A DNA stretch of 64,000 bases from Stenopsyche tienmushanensis (Eukaryota > Arthropoda > Insecta > Trichoptera > Stenopsychidae), in contig WACJ01000344.1 in assembly GCA_008973525.1 (NCBI GenBank), positions 1-64,000 on the forward strand, written 5' to 3'. Made by a program: the position numbers and the translations under genes. The notes below the pieces were generated by a model. It did no database searches. It worked only from the letters and a program-made list of their open reading frames with translations, and had not been told where the DNA came from. Each line of letters opens with the position of its first letter. Positions within the stretch are counted from its first letter, which is position 1. Positions 52,761 to 64,000 of the stretch are shown here, one piece after another.

Positions 52761-54193
52761 TCAACCGGGGAAAGTGATTTATTGCCGAAACTATGCTTAG
52801 AGCAATCTATCTGTAGTAATAAAAACTAAGTAATAAAATCGTTCAACAAGAGAACAATATTCCAGCTAATTACTTAAAGCATTCGTACTGAAATGACCTC
52901 GAATTGCCAAGCGATGTGTTTGTCAAATTACCGAATTAATATTTTGCGTTGTGAGCTGAATGCGAAGGAATGCTCACGCCCTGGAAGGACGTTTGATACT
53001 CTCATCTCAAAATTTAATATTCAGTATATTAGAAACGTTATGGTATCTCATCTCCGACGGATCACGAATTATTCACTTTGGAATGGGTCCTACGATGCAT
53101 ACAAACGATAAGCAGCTCGCTTAATATTCCTGCTGCATATTATTCCAAATATACTAGCATCCACCCTGGAAATTCTATCCGTGTTTATCTCGTTTTACCT
53201 AATTTGACACGGATAAAATTGCAGGTTGTGTTTGTCAACGAATGTAGGGAAACATTTAAGCCGGTAGCCGCAAATAGCTACACCGTTTTCCGACCGCTTA
53301 AGCCTTTGACACATGCGATTTTTATGCCCCCGTTTAATAGTCTCAGCCTATTGATTGCTTTGTTCGTTAATACCCCCGGATTTATATTTAATGCAGGCTA
53401 CACGTTTTTGTATAGGCAATGGGGCTATTTGTCAACCCCATAAATTTTTAATTGGGATAGCAATGTTCGTTCTGTGTGCAATGTTCGAACAGGAAAAAAA
53501 CCGTTTCGAATATTAGTGTAATTTGTATAATGACTTGTGGAAAATCAATTGTAATCAAAAAGTCATAATAATACAACAGAATCTAATTGCTTCATATCTA
53601 TCATTATCAATATCATCCATAACATTATATGAGTATATAAATATTTGATTTTATTGACTCATGCAGATTTTAGAGAACCAATCCGCAATGGCTTTTATTT
53701 TGTCGTTTAATTTCTCTAATTATAATTCCAGAATGAACATATTAATTATTTTAAAATCAGATATTCCTAATCTCTTCTTCTTATAGTATAATAATCGCTA
53801 TCGATCAAAGGCGATGTTTGGAAGATTTTTCCAAAAAAATTAATCTCTATATGGAAGTGCTCCATTGTTGTTTTTATTGAAAACAATTTTGCAATGTATC
53901 AATTAATTTCAACGAACCACGTATCCCTATTTATAATATATAAATAAGTATTGAAGCGTGGGCAAAATGTCATCCCCACGCAATAGCGTTGTTAATCTTT
54001 ACAGATTCAATTTGGCAGATTAACAGACATCAACAACAAACATCTTCCGTATATCATTAGACGCAATGTGTCAATTTAATAGCGATATCTTCTGTCGCGC
54101 TGCGGATACATTACGTTTGAAGGAAAGACATATATCGTTTCTTGTGCGTGCACCGTTCAATGGTGACGGGCAAGAGGTAGTCGTTGGATAGCC

Positions 54194-54226
54194 TTGACTG
54201 CGGGAAGAGGTTCTTTCCGCAGTCAA
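54194..54226 (+). other. strong 15-bp hairpin
   Basis: The arms TTGACTGCGGGAAGA and TCTTTCCGCAGTCAA pair with one G:T position and a 3-nt loop; AGCC and GGCT further out may extend it. It is GC-rich against an AT-rich background. It could be a fold-back repeat, part of a transposon end, or a small structured RNA. Confidence 0.6.
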
Positions 54227-54307
54227 TGCTCGGCTTCATAGTTACTCGAGAGCAGAACCGCGTGCGAGCGCGGCCATCCCAACTAATAGCCCAAGAAGCG
54301 CCCCCGA

Positions 54308-54350
54308 TTTTTGTATTTTGTACTGTAAATTTGTATTTTGTACTGAAAAC
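54308..54350 (+). repeat. two-copy tandem repeat
   Basis: TTTGTATTTTGTACTG occurs twice, about 20 bp apart, in direct orientation. Confidence 0.65.
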
Positions 54351-54463
54351 CAAAACAAAAAGTCACTATAACATTATATAAAACCACTTTAAAATTATAC
54401 CCATATATTACTAGCATTTACCACCTTTCAGTAATTGAATATTTTATGCTTAATTATTTTATA

Positions 54464-54813
54464 TCAGGTCAGTCCAAAAGTTCGTGCACATTTTTGAGAA
54501 ATATTTGGGAGCTTTTGCTGCATTCTGCTTACTCCTCGAATATTACACCCCAGGTGATTTTTATTTATTTCGTGCCTTACATTTTTTTTACTAAAGAAAA
54601 AGTTAAATTCTAAGCAGGATGTACAAAATGAAGTTTTTTTTACTTAAAACCGGTGTCTTTCTACAGCAATTGAATTAAAAAGTTACCTGTAGGATGACGA
54701 AAAATTGAAGATAGTGAAGGAAAATATATCATTGATTAAAATGTTTAATTGTGTTTTATTTACACTATTTAAAAATTTCGCAAAAATGTGCACGATCTTT
54801 TGGATTAACCTGA
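54464..54813 (+). mobile_element. internally deleted mariner-like element with TIRs and TA duplication
   Basis: This 350-bp element has 33-bp terminal inverted repeats starting TCAGGT that share CCAAAAG and TCGTGCACATTTTTG, with three mismatches. It is flanked by TA on both sides, the target site of mariner elements. Between them lies a scrap of the transposase C-terminus on the plus strand: a decayed D-F-Y-L-F-R-A-L segment (ITPGDFYLFRALHFF with one frame change) and IKKLPVG with a stop, then DSEGKYII, matching the family tail pattern D-Y-H-L-F ... IKKLPERWQK ... NGEYI. Non-autonomous. Confidence 0.85.
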
Positions 54814-57800
54814 TAAATACTAATGTAAAAATAAACTATTTATTAATTCCTATTAGTGAAACGAGTGTTATATAACATGCTTCCAACGATTCTAAATTTC
54901 CTCATTAAAAAAAATATTTGTCATCTCAATTAATTATTTGTAAAAAAAATCCGTATTAAATTTATAATTAAATATAAATTAACAATATTTAAGAAGCTTG
55001 CTTTTTCTGTAAAAGATCTTATATTTGACCAGAAGAAATAAGAATTTAAAGTTGGTTAAATAGATCCCTGAATGCCAAAGACGCTGTATTCATGACAATA
55101 AATCAACTTGAATATTATGAGTAGCGAGCTTTTTGCAAAGGCAACTAAGCTTCGACTTACGTTATTGTTTGGATCGCAAAGTACATTCAAAGACCTTAAA
55201 GATTTATTTACAATGTACATTTGAAAAGTTCATTTATCGGTGAAAATAAAACATCTTTTTCTCGAGGTATGCATAAGATTGTCTTTGTGCCATAGGAAAA
55301 ACAAACAGATTTCATCAGTTTATAACAAAGAGCCAATATCAAAGCACTGTGTTTCTTTTATAGCATACTCTCATCCGATCCTTTATACAGATATATTTTT
55401 AGGCACGGTAATTTTATTTGCAAAAATAGCCTTCGTGTTACAATAAGCCGTACTTTCTAGTTCTTCCTCTTGCAAAATTGTGTAATTTATTTTATTTCAC
55501 AACTTTGTGTGGTTTATATTTTAATCAGGTTAAAATTTGCTATCCTAAATTTAGACTCATTTAATTTAGGCCTTAAAACAGGATAATGAAAACATTCAGT
55601 TCCACCGAAAAATTCATTGGAGGATATCAAATTTAAATTTGTTGCCGTTTTACTCGGAATTACATTTTTTCTTTTCGCAAACGACTGCTTCGCATGCTCA
55701 CACAGAGAACTATAGTTCTTCTTAGCGGTTATGGTGTTTAGTATAAAATTATGCGTGTGTTTACCCAAAGTATTTTTACGACGAACATTTGCATTAAAAT
55801 ATTAAATTAAAACCACTTTTCATTTTCTTCGCCTCTGTACAAAATGGAAATTGCTCTTCCACTTTTCTCAATGAGAAAAAATTCCCTCTTGACGGCTTTT
55901 TATTCAGCCCTGCAGAATACAATTAATTGTCACCGTATTTCGGTCGAAATTTTTCATTCAGCCCGACAAAACGAAAATAGCACTACAAAGGGAGGTAATT
56001 ATTTTGGAAAATGTGATTTCTACATTTAATCTTATTAATGTGGTGACATATGCTGGGCGCAAAAATCTCATTTCTCACTTTAACTCAATATTATAAAGAG
56101 ATTTGGGTTTTTACAGATGAAACTTTTCGATTAAAACGATCCTCGTTTAGTCCGCGGTAATTTGATTACACAGTTGAATCTTACAAACACTTCAAAGCCC
56201 TTATAAAAGTATCATAATATTTAATTTAATCACATATAGCAATCTTAATAAGAGTAGATCATCAAAAATCTTACTCAAAAATAATAAACATATCAAATTA
56301 TTTTTAATTATAACAAAACTTCCGTTGATTAAATTAAAAGAAGATAAAGCCGCTGTCATAATATTGAGGGTCATCAAAATTGACATAGTCGTGGTCGTAT
56401 CTTAGCAGATAAACAGGCCAAAGTTTGACCATGAAATACTTACAATAAAGCCATGGCCTACAAAAAAAAAAGGATAGTCAGTTCGTGATCAAGCGGATCG
56501 ACGACATAAGACAAATGGTAATATTTAGTTGATAAAAATTGTCAAACATTGAGAATGAAGGATGTCTATGAAGAAAGCCTGTGATCAAGAATCGCAATTT
56601 TTATCGACACATAATGATTTATATGTCAATTCTTATGCATATATTTATTATTTGGATAAAATGAATGATTTTAAAGCGTTCCCACGGAAACAAAAACGAC
56701 AAACAAATGACACAGTAGATTTGATAATCTCTTATATTTGTATATTTTTTTTAATTTTAACCATACTAAATAGTCAATGTCGTCAAAGATCAATATATTG
56801 TAAGCATAATTAGAACTATCATTTATGCGAGCTAATTAAGTACCTTCAATCTTTACATATGTAACAAATATCCCATCATTTATATTGAACAAGCGAATTA
56901 AAATTTTCATGGAAATAATAAACAGATTCTTAATTAATTTTTATCCAATATGTAATATATTTTTGTTGGACCAAAATCAATGCTGTAGTAAAAGCAGCAT
57001 TGTGTCATTGCCATAAAAAGCTATTGTTCAAGCTCTATTTTACACCAACAGTGCATCCAGAGCTTAATTAAAATATTTTGATTAATCTGCGTATATCTAA
57101 AAAAAAGGACCATGATAAATCCATCCTGGAAACATGGCAGGGGGAAAGCGATTAAAAATTCGTTTAAAAAAACGCAAGCAATTTTCTAAAACAATCAACT
57201 TGTCGACATCACATTTTTACAGGGAGGCTTCACACGACTATCTTCCAAAGGGCATTATTATCCTATTTTTTTATTAAATTAAATCAATATTGCGTCTAAG
57301 CGCGTTAATTATTAAGGTTAACTCTTACTTGCTCCCAATAAGCTCAGAATTGCGTCTCTCTGACGTCAAACTTGGTAAATAGCTTTTAAGTGTTTTCGTT
57401 TTTCACGTTCTTAATCTACCCACAACGTCATCCTGATAATTTCCACGAAAACTCATTATTTTCATTCGATCACCTCCAATATAGGTTCATTAATTAATCT
57501 GCGAAGAGTGGCGTAATAAAAATACACACTCAGATAATAAAGATTGATATTGCGCTCATGTGAGCAGCCTTGAACAAATATCTGTTGGAAATTGTTCCCA
57601 AAGAGTAAGTTTCTGAACATGTTGAATCGACAACCTGGCTTTAAGTACAAATTGATATATTTATACAACAGGGTTAGCTAAACGATTGACAAGCCTAAAT
57701 AAACATCGTCTTTTGAGATCTTGTCAGATCGAAAAAGGGCGTGAAAACAACAAAAAAGCTTTAAATCAATTATAAAGAACGAACGAAGTAGTATTTAAAT

Positions 57801-57860
57801 ACAAATTATATTCTTCAAACAAGAAAACATCATAATCAGACATATTTAAATTCAATCGGT
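54814..57860. other. AT-rich noncoding
   Basis: No supportable gene. Patches with higher GC at 55590-56030 and 57100-57680 carry only chance open frames. Confidence 0.45.
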
Positions 57861-57866
57861 GCTAAT

Positions 57867-57945
57867 ATATACATAATGTTTTGCACGTGGACCTACAAAA
57901 TATTTTTCGGGATTAAGGGGGTCTTTTGCTACGTTTCACACATAG
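57867..57945. repeat. dispersed repeat, copy B, interrupted by hAT element
   Basis: This resembles copy A at 32250-32390 up to CGTTTCACACATAG. The hAT-like element begins 15-20 bp later, so the repeat was probably split by the insertion. Confidence 0.42.
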
Positions 57946-57960
57946 GCCCCATGTCGTAAG

Positions 57961-58878
57961 TAGGGAATCCAATCCCAAGCCAAAATTTCGATCCCGGGAT
58001 TTCGAGATAGCATTAGACCATCCCGGGATTAGTCCCGGGGTCCCGGGACCAGTATTATCAATAGTTTAGAAATTGCATTGATAAAAATAATCTGAAGGTG
58101 AAAGAATTTTATTTATTTAAGAAAAGATAAAAATACAATTCAAAAATAAATAAAACACTAAAAAATTCAAATATTGTTTGAGTGTTTCGTCACTTAGTCT
58201 GGATCTGATTGTGGTAGCCAGGCAACTTGCTGCTGAAAATTCACGCTCAACCTCCACACTTATTGGAGGTATCGTCATTAGTTATTTAAATGCTAGTTCG
58301 AGTTGATGACCGCGTGATGATCCTCCATTTTTGTATAACACCATCAATGTGACTGATGAAATTCCTTTCTGCTGAGACACGGACTAAAACTCGCAAAATT
58401 CCCGATTTTCCGACAAATGATTTATTTCCGTCGCTGCAGATGAATACTTTATATACTATAATACTTTGATGTGATTCGTAATTATATTACGGAGGAATAC
58501 AAAAATTCTGAACCCCGTATCTATTATATTTCATATCGATATTCCCATTATTAGAGTCGAGGTGTAGTAAATACATCATCGATAGGGAAAAGTTAATATT
58601 ACAATTTGGAAAACATATTTACACTGTTCATTTATATATACATAGATTAGACGGTTACTGCCCTTAGGCGTCGTTTAAGCTCGCCAATTAGTAGTTACGC
58701 CACTGTTTCCAAGCGTCCAGACTTCGGCGGGAATGTCTCGATTTAGTAGCCGTGCTGGTGAGGTGTTTGATTCCTGTTAGACCAAAATTTCAATCCCGAT
58801 TTTTTCGGGATAACGTTTACTAATCCTGAGATTCATGAGCACCTAAAGCTGTCCGGGATCCCGGGATTGGATTCCCTT
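57961..58878 (-). mobile_element. hAT-like element, copy 2, with transposase relic
   Basis: This 918-bp element starts TAGGGAATCCAATCCC and ends GGGATTGGATTCCC, a clear inverted pair, with GGGATCCCGGGAT-type subterminal palindromes. It carries a hAT dimerisation-domain relic on the minus strand and is the inverted relative of 28289-29012. The 8-bp target duplication is not evident. Confidence 0.78.
58150..58278 (-). pseudogene. hAT transposase C-terminal dimerisation domain relic
   Basis: The minus strand reads MTIPPISVEVEREFSAASCL, then ATTIRSRLSDETLKQYLNFL. This is the hallmark C-terminal hAT block (I-P-x-S-V-x-V-E-R-x-F-S followed by R-S-R-L), which mediates transposase dimerisation. A stop codon lies shortly upstream in frame, and the remainder of the transposase, including the RNase H-like core, is absent. 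Relic. Confidence 0.88.
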
Positions 58879-59334
58879 TGGATTGTTATTTATTATTTTA
58901 TACAATTGGTTTAAAGAAAATTCACATAAAATGTGCAAACAAATGAGAAATGTCAACTTCTAAATTATTTAAACAAAAAACTAACAACTATATTGAACTT
59001 AGTTTAATTTTAAAAAGTTCTCTAGATTATACCATTTCCAACGATATGCTTTATACTCTACAAATCATTGAATTAATTGTTTAACTTGAAGAGTTACCAG
59101 TTTTCCAGAGTAAGGGTTAAGAAAATACTTATGTTTAAGATGTTTTTCTATTAAATTTGTTTAAATTTGCCACCTCTGCTTCGTATGCAGACATTGACAC
59201 TTTTTCCTTATTTCAACTGTAGTTGTCTGAAATAATATTTACTCTTTCATTTTTTGCAAAGGCGGCGATTATTCTTTCAATCAAGATTTATTTTGTGGGC
59301 ACCTCTGTAGTGTAAATTCATTATTTTGCAAAGA
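58879..59334. other. AT-rich noncoding
   Basis: Nothing recognised. Confidence 0.5.
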
Positions 59335-59551
59335 CAAAGAAATCCAGTGGTCTTAGGTCTGGAGACTGTGCAAATTACGCAATAGGATACGTCTTCAAGT
59401 AAAGAAATCGATTGGTGTTAAACCTGGAGATCTTGCGACGCACGGAATAGGGCATATCCCCAAACAAAGAAATCCAAGTGGTGTCAGATCTGAAGACCGC
59501 GTAAGCCACGGAGTAGAGCAAGTCACCAGGCAAAGAAATCCAATGGCATTT
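59335..59551 (-). repeat. 65-66 bp tandem repeat made from a transposase motif
   Basis: Three full units and a partial fourth begin near 59335, 59400, 59465 and 59531. Read on the minus strand, each contains a version of the transposase block S-P-D-L-x-P-L-D-F (QSPDLRPLDFF in the first unit, RSSDLTPLGFL in the third). The motif is normally present once per transposase, so here a short DNA piece was duplicated in tandem after losing coding function, or forms part of a satellite-like array. Confidence 0.72.
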
Positions 59552-59734
59552 GTTTTATGTATTAATATCTTTAAAATATCTATATACCAAGATCATTTAG
59601 AAAGTAAGATTACAAGGACTCTTGAGGTAGGGATTTTTGTTTTGTTTGTTTTGAAGTTAGCACACCTGCCATATAAGGGAAATCTTAACAGTCAGTTTGT
59701 TTGATATTGCGTGTTTGTCGGCCATTTTGTTCAG

Positions 59735-59941
59735 TTACAGTAAATTCTTCCGGCGGAGAAACCGTTGCGCGCTTCTGCCACATACCGCTTGTGCAAGATC
59801 TGCGCAGTCAATCGTTTTTTGACTTTGCAAAATATTATCGCCGCAAATATCCATTGAAAACTCATGGAAGTTTATGGTAATAAGTAGACAACATATCACG
59901 AAGAGAATTAAGTTTTTAGAGAAGACAGTACTGATACACAC
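59735..59941 (-). CDS. possible small secreted Cys-containing peptide (hypothetical)
   Basis: The 68-codon open frame starts MCISTVFSKNLILFVICCLL, a plausible signal peptide, followed by MDICGDNILQSQKTIDC, ADLAQAVCGRSAQRF and a dibasic LRRK near the end. Three cysteines follow the predicted cleavage region. The outline (signal sequence, few cysteines, basic cleavage site) suits a small secreted peptide or neuropeptide precursor, or a first exon of one, but no family was recognised: the Cys spacing does not fit an insulin B chain. It lies between transposon debris, which argues for chance. Treat as a candidate only. Confidence 0.2.
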   Translation of the reverse strand: MCISTVFSKNLILFVICCLLITINFHEFSMDICGDNILQSQKTIDCADLAQAVCGRSAQRFLRRKNLL

Positions 59942-59975
59942 GACGACGCAAACAGTAGAAAACCATAAGTGATCT

Positions 59976-60320
59976 GACGAATTTGTGCAAAAAATTAATG
60001 AACAAGTGCAAAATGACCGCCGTTTGATGCTTGATAACCTTCACAAAGAATTTTCAGACATTTCTCAAAATCTTCTTGATGATATTATGTCAGAAAAATT
60101 TGGTTATAATAAACTGTGAACGAGATGTGTGCCCAGAATGCTCACACCAAAGCACCGTAAAAATCGCGTGACCATCGCTCATGAATTTTTAGATCGTTTC
60201 GCATAGGAGGGAGAAGCTTTTCTGGACTCTATTTTAATAGGGGATGAGACGTGGGTGTTTCAGTATACTCCAGAATCCAAAAGACAATCTAAAAAGAGCT
60301 GGCGGCGGAGATCTATGACA
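59976..60320 (+). pseudogene. mariner transposase relic (N-terminal to first catalytic Asp)
   Basis: One frame of 115 codons with two in-frame stops (TGA near 60116, TAG near 60207) reads NDRRLMLDNLHKEFSDIS, LLDDIMSEKFGYNKL, PRMLTPKHRKNRV and FLDSILIGDETWVFQYTPES. This corresponds to the mariner transposase linker and first catalytic segment (GDETWV with the first Asp of the triad, then Y-x-P-E-S-K). The second and third catalytic Asp regions are missing. It is less decayed than the relic at 610-1160 because the frame is still continuous. Confidence 0.87.
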
Positions 60321-63300
60321 CTGGCATACAAAAGCTGGTGCCCCCTCTACAAAATGTCTCGATCTCGACGACGATTACGTTGAAAAAAAAGTAAAGTATT
60401 TGTGAGTTTTAATTAAATTCAAGAATTTTTCAATCCTATTTATATACTGTAACCGAAATTTTTATGTAATCCTCGTAAATCAAATCTTACATCATTTGTG
60501 ATTAAGTGAAACCCATGACGAAAAACAAATTATTAACATCGAATTAATATACATTTGATATGTAACAAGTTTCATCATTATATAATTATTACTTGATTAG
60601 AAGCATTCAAGAAAGTGTGAGCTATAAAGAAGTGATATAATGATGCAGAAGTTGAGGAATTCGAGCGTAATTGGTTTCATATTTCAATTATAAACCTATT
60701 TGATATCCATTGAATATTTTCAATGGCCAAGGTTTTTCTATAAATATACGGGAGAAAGAAAATGCGGAACTTTAATACAGGCAGCCTGTTGAACCGATCT
60801 AAATTGCATCTGGGAACGTCGAGCATTTAGAACAATGATCCCTTATGACCTCAGAATGCCTGTATCCACATTATAGCTGCGGATTCTCCCAGACAACACG
60901 GAATTAAATTGAGGAACTGAATTATAAAACCCATTTCCTTGTTTATTAACAATAAACTGAATTACTACGATAATTTCTCATCAATCAATCATAATTTCTC
61001 ATTCCATTAATGCAAATACACATTATTTTGCAGACGTTAAGTTGATATTTATAGAAATATATGTTATGTTCGCATGTGGCGGTCCAAATTTAGACTATGT
61101 ACGTGGTGCTGTTAAATCACAGAGCCATAGCGTTTAATTAATTTTAATGTGAGTATACTAAATTCCGTATGTATTATTTATTTTGCCCTGAAAAATTTTC
61201 ATTCAACGTATGCAAATATATTTTTTATTGCAATGATCGTTCCAACTTTTCGACATCTACTTAATCAAACAATCCAAGAGATGTTTTCATTGATGAGAAG
61301 GGAATAAATATTTTTGATGACAGCTGAAAATAGTTGAATCTTATGCTTGTTATTGACTTAGAAACTTATGTAAATGTAGATAATGATCCCCTTGTATAAT
61401 ATGTGGCTTAGAGGCAATTGAGATCTTGTGTAATTCAATATTGAAAAACAAACCGGAAGAAGATGATGAAGCAGACTAGGAAGATACTTCAATAATACAT
61501 ATGCCTTACAAAGAGTTTAATTTTTAGGATATATTCAAAGACTATATAAATTTAAATTTCCTTTTCAATATGAAATAAAACACTTCATAGCCTCTAAATA
61601 TACATGTTGTAGAATATAAATTTTCTAGTACTACGATTTAAATGTCAACGACGCGTGCCATACACAACAGCACGATCGGTGGCACGTTGACCCATTTACC
61701 CTATCGACCGTGCGTTAAAACTTGTTTCAATTGCATAAACCTCATATGTGTATAAATATATACTTACCGTGGCTATTTTTATTTTGTCAGATTCCTGTGG
61801 ATTTCTGACGATCGATTAATCAGTAAAATCATACAAGGATTTTCCTAATACTTCCCTGGAAAATAGTTAACTAGTCTTACATAATTTTGTAGATAAAGGA
61901 ACTAAACTATTAGTTATATATTATAAATATTTTTTTCAATTTTCTGGTTATTTAGATTAGCTAAAACTACTTTTTTGACCAAAATTATATTGTGTCAAAG
62001 AAACCTGTTAATGTCTCTTTTCAATTTTAAAAATATATCGTATACAATAAATAAATATGATTATTGAATTTGCAGTAATGAACAACTATTCTGCAGCTTG
62101 GCAATACTCAGCAAGAGATGACCCAAGGGAAATAACAAACAATTGGACTGATATTCCCAACTGCAACTATAATATGAACAGCATTAAGCAGATATCACAT
62201 TTTCTAGTTACTAATATTCAAAATGTCACAATTAGAAATTGGACAAGTTTCAAGAATCTTTAATTATTTGGAATTGTCAACGTGTTTCCAAACTATCCTT
62301 TTATCACAAACTTGAACACAAGTTAAAGACAGCCTGAAATAAAATGCAATTGTTCTTCCGAACTGCATAAGATTTAAGTTGCGATTAAGCTTTTGTTGAA
62401 GAAAAATATCAGTTTTTCTATGATTAAATAACAATTCAATCACGCCATTCAAAATCTCCGTTCTCAATGACAAACTTACAGATAAACATTAATCTAATGA
62501 CAAACAACTATAAGTGTTAATAAAATGTATTTTATTTACATGAAATCTTAGTTAAGTACTGCTGATATTTTGGGAAGCATAATGAAATGTTTAAGTATGA
62601 CTATAATAGAAGACATACCAAATATTGACCGTTCTGATTAAATCTGCTTATAACGTATAAGTCTTTTATGATGGATTATTTAACGATAAAATCATTATTC
62701 TTAAAGAACCAATTATGTACACAGTGTTTATGCTTTCGTCATTATCGAAATTATAAATTCATCTCGATCTAATTGCGTTCGATTCATGTTTCTATTTCCT
62801 GATTTAAGCTTTCCGATGTATATTGGTTATCAACACCTATTCGTAAAAATGTACAATCATTTCGTACCATAAAAGGAATATATAATAATATAAAGGTTGC
62901 TGAACATTTCTAGCATTTTATTCTAATTGGAGATGTTTGTCTATTCAAAATACTATTCCGTAGGATTTTACTCCCATTCTGATTATCAAATGGATGATAT
63001 CTAAATAGATATACTAATCACTTATCACAACCATGTCAGAATCCTGCCATACGAAAGAGCTGTCTATATTCTACCATCAAATTGATAAAAACTCCGAGCA
63101 ATAATGTTTTATGCATCACTTTATGATATTGTTATTTCATCGTTTTGCTGATTACGAGTCATGAATAATAGCGATACAATTTATATACGAATCCGAATTT
63201 ATATTATAGATAAAGCGGAAGATTGTGATATTAATCCTCGGCAGGTCATTTATCATCAGGTTTTCCCGGTCGGTGGCGACAAATCAATATATCAAAAGGG

Positions 63301-64000
63301 CACAAAATAGATAATTTGAGATAAAACGACAGAAAAAGGTTAAGCGATACACCCATGGATTTGTCGAAAGCCATATTTCATCTACTCCCATTTATAACTA
63401 ATTCCATAAACAAAGCCATCCACGAAAGTGATAAAGGTTCCAACTTTTAAAAACGAAGCGCCGTTTGGCTATACGACATGAATTTATAAACATTTTGAGT
63501 AGTGGCAGCACAAATAGAGCGTATAACAAAGCCTGTTTCAACGTTGTGCGGCTGCATTTGATGTCACAAATGTATGCCTGCATTTTAAAGCATTCACTGG
63601 CCATATAAAATCTTTGATGCAACAGGATTTTAGAGCTTTGCATTTCATGTAGGGATATCGTTTTAATTTTCAGCACGGAAAGTATTCGCTTTTGTCGCGA
63701 TATCCAATTTACGAGAATACCTATTTAAAACAATTAATATTTCAATTCTGATATAATTTCGTCCTATAAATGTCGACATGATTTATGAGCCACACCATAG
63801 GGAAGCGTCCGGATTTTGCATTCAATGCAATTTTATGAAACATTTATATATTCCACGCGTTAAGAGTTAAATTTATGGTTCCTGTTATTTAACAATAGCA
63901 AAATATATTTAAGATTCATTTTACTAACGACTAACTACTTGATAACGTGATGTGCATCATATGAACAGCGACTATGAGGATCGTCAATATTTGATAATTA
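60321..64000. other. AT-rich noncoding to window end
   Basis: No supportable gene. Short open frames at 62057-62263, 62264-62473 and 63398-63676 lack any motif or splice context. If unc-13 C2A exons lie here, I could not see them. Confidence 0.45.

Larger units (their letters stand above)
51197..54463. other. upstream intron / 5' region, unresolved
   Basis: Upstream of E1 on the minus strand; C2A-domain exons were expected here or beyond and were not recognised. An (AC/AT) simple-repeat tract lies at 51560-51595. A GC-richer block at 52480-53450 contains a 121-codon plus-strand open frame (53078-53443) without recognisable motifs, probably not a gene. Confidence 0.45.

Noticed and set aside
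53078..53443. 121-codon plus-strand frame
   Set aside because: No recognisable motif, no signal peptide, no splice context; more consistent with a GC-richer noncoding block.
59672..59697. TATAAG followed by TCAGTT as a plus-strand core promoter
   Set aside because: The distance from the TATA-like T to the putative start A is about 22 bp, shorter than the usual 28-32, and no gene follows.
62057..62263. 68-codon plus-strand frame
   Set aside because: Asn/Ile-rich composition of random AT-rich DNA, no motif.

Overview
This is a fragment of an AT-rich eukaryotic nuclear genome, almost certainly an insect. The evidence is long introns, exons with consensus GT-AG boundaries, a neuronal active-zone gene, and relics of hAT, mariner and pogo/Tigger DNA transposons. 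The order cannot be fixed from sequence alone. No bacterial-type genes, rRNA, tRNA or CRISPR arrays were recognised.

The only gene I can name is unc-13 (synaptic vesicle priming factor), on the minus strand, so its 5' side is at high coordinates. Fourteen exons between 51196 and 38722 splice together in one continuous frame (3140 nt, 1046 codons). They encode the region after the N-terminal C2A domain: a short coiled-coil-like segment, a SEDSDY / ANSSASQF block shared with mammalian Munc13-1, a long disordered region rich in Tyr, Gln, Pro and Asp, and a last exon ending in a Trp-rich basic helix that resembles the Munc13 calmodulin-binding site. About 23 kb further downstream, at 15873-15139, is a separate 245-codon first coding exon. 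It has its own ATG and also ends in phase 0. This matches the two-N-terminus layout (Unc13A/Unc13B type) known from Drosophila. The C2A exons, upstream of 51.2 kb, were not recognised. The C1, C2B, MUN and C2C exons should lie beyond the left edge of the window.

Region by region: 1-15 kb is intron or noncoding DNA with a broken DDE transposase (0.6-1.2 kb), a GC-rich repeat-like block (6.2-7.0 kb) and a Tigger-type transposase fragment (14.2 kb). 15.1-15.9 kb is the alternative first exon. 16-38.7 kb is a large intron holding a hAT-type element (28.3-29.0 kb). 38.7-51.2 kb is the exon cluster. 51.2-64 kb is upstream intron or intergenic DNA with two strong hairpins, a short mariner element with intact TIRs, a second hAT copy in inverted orientation with a recognisable dimerisation-domain relic, a tandem array made from a transposase motif, a possible small secreted peptide, and a mariner transposase relic.

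The points most worth a second look are the two alternative N-termini, the large Tyr/Gln-rich repeat exon (43306-44073), a frame-compatible candidate alternative exon (46213-46328), and the calmodulin-site-like exon.
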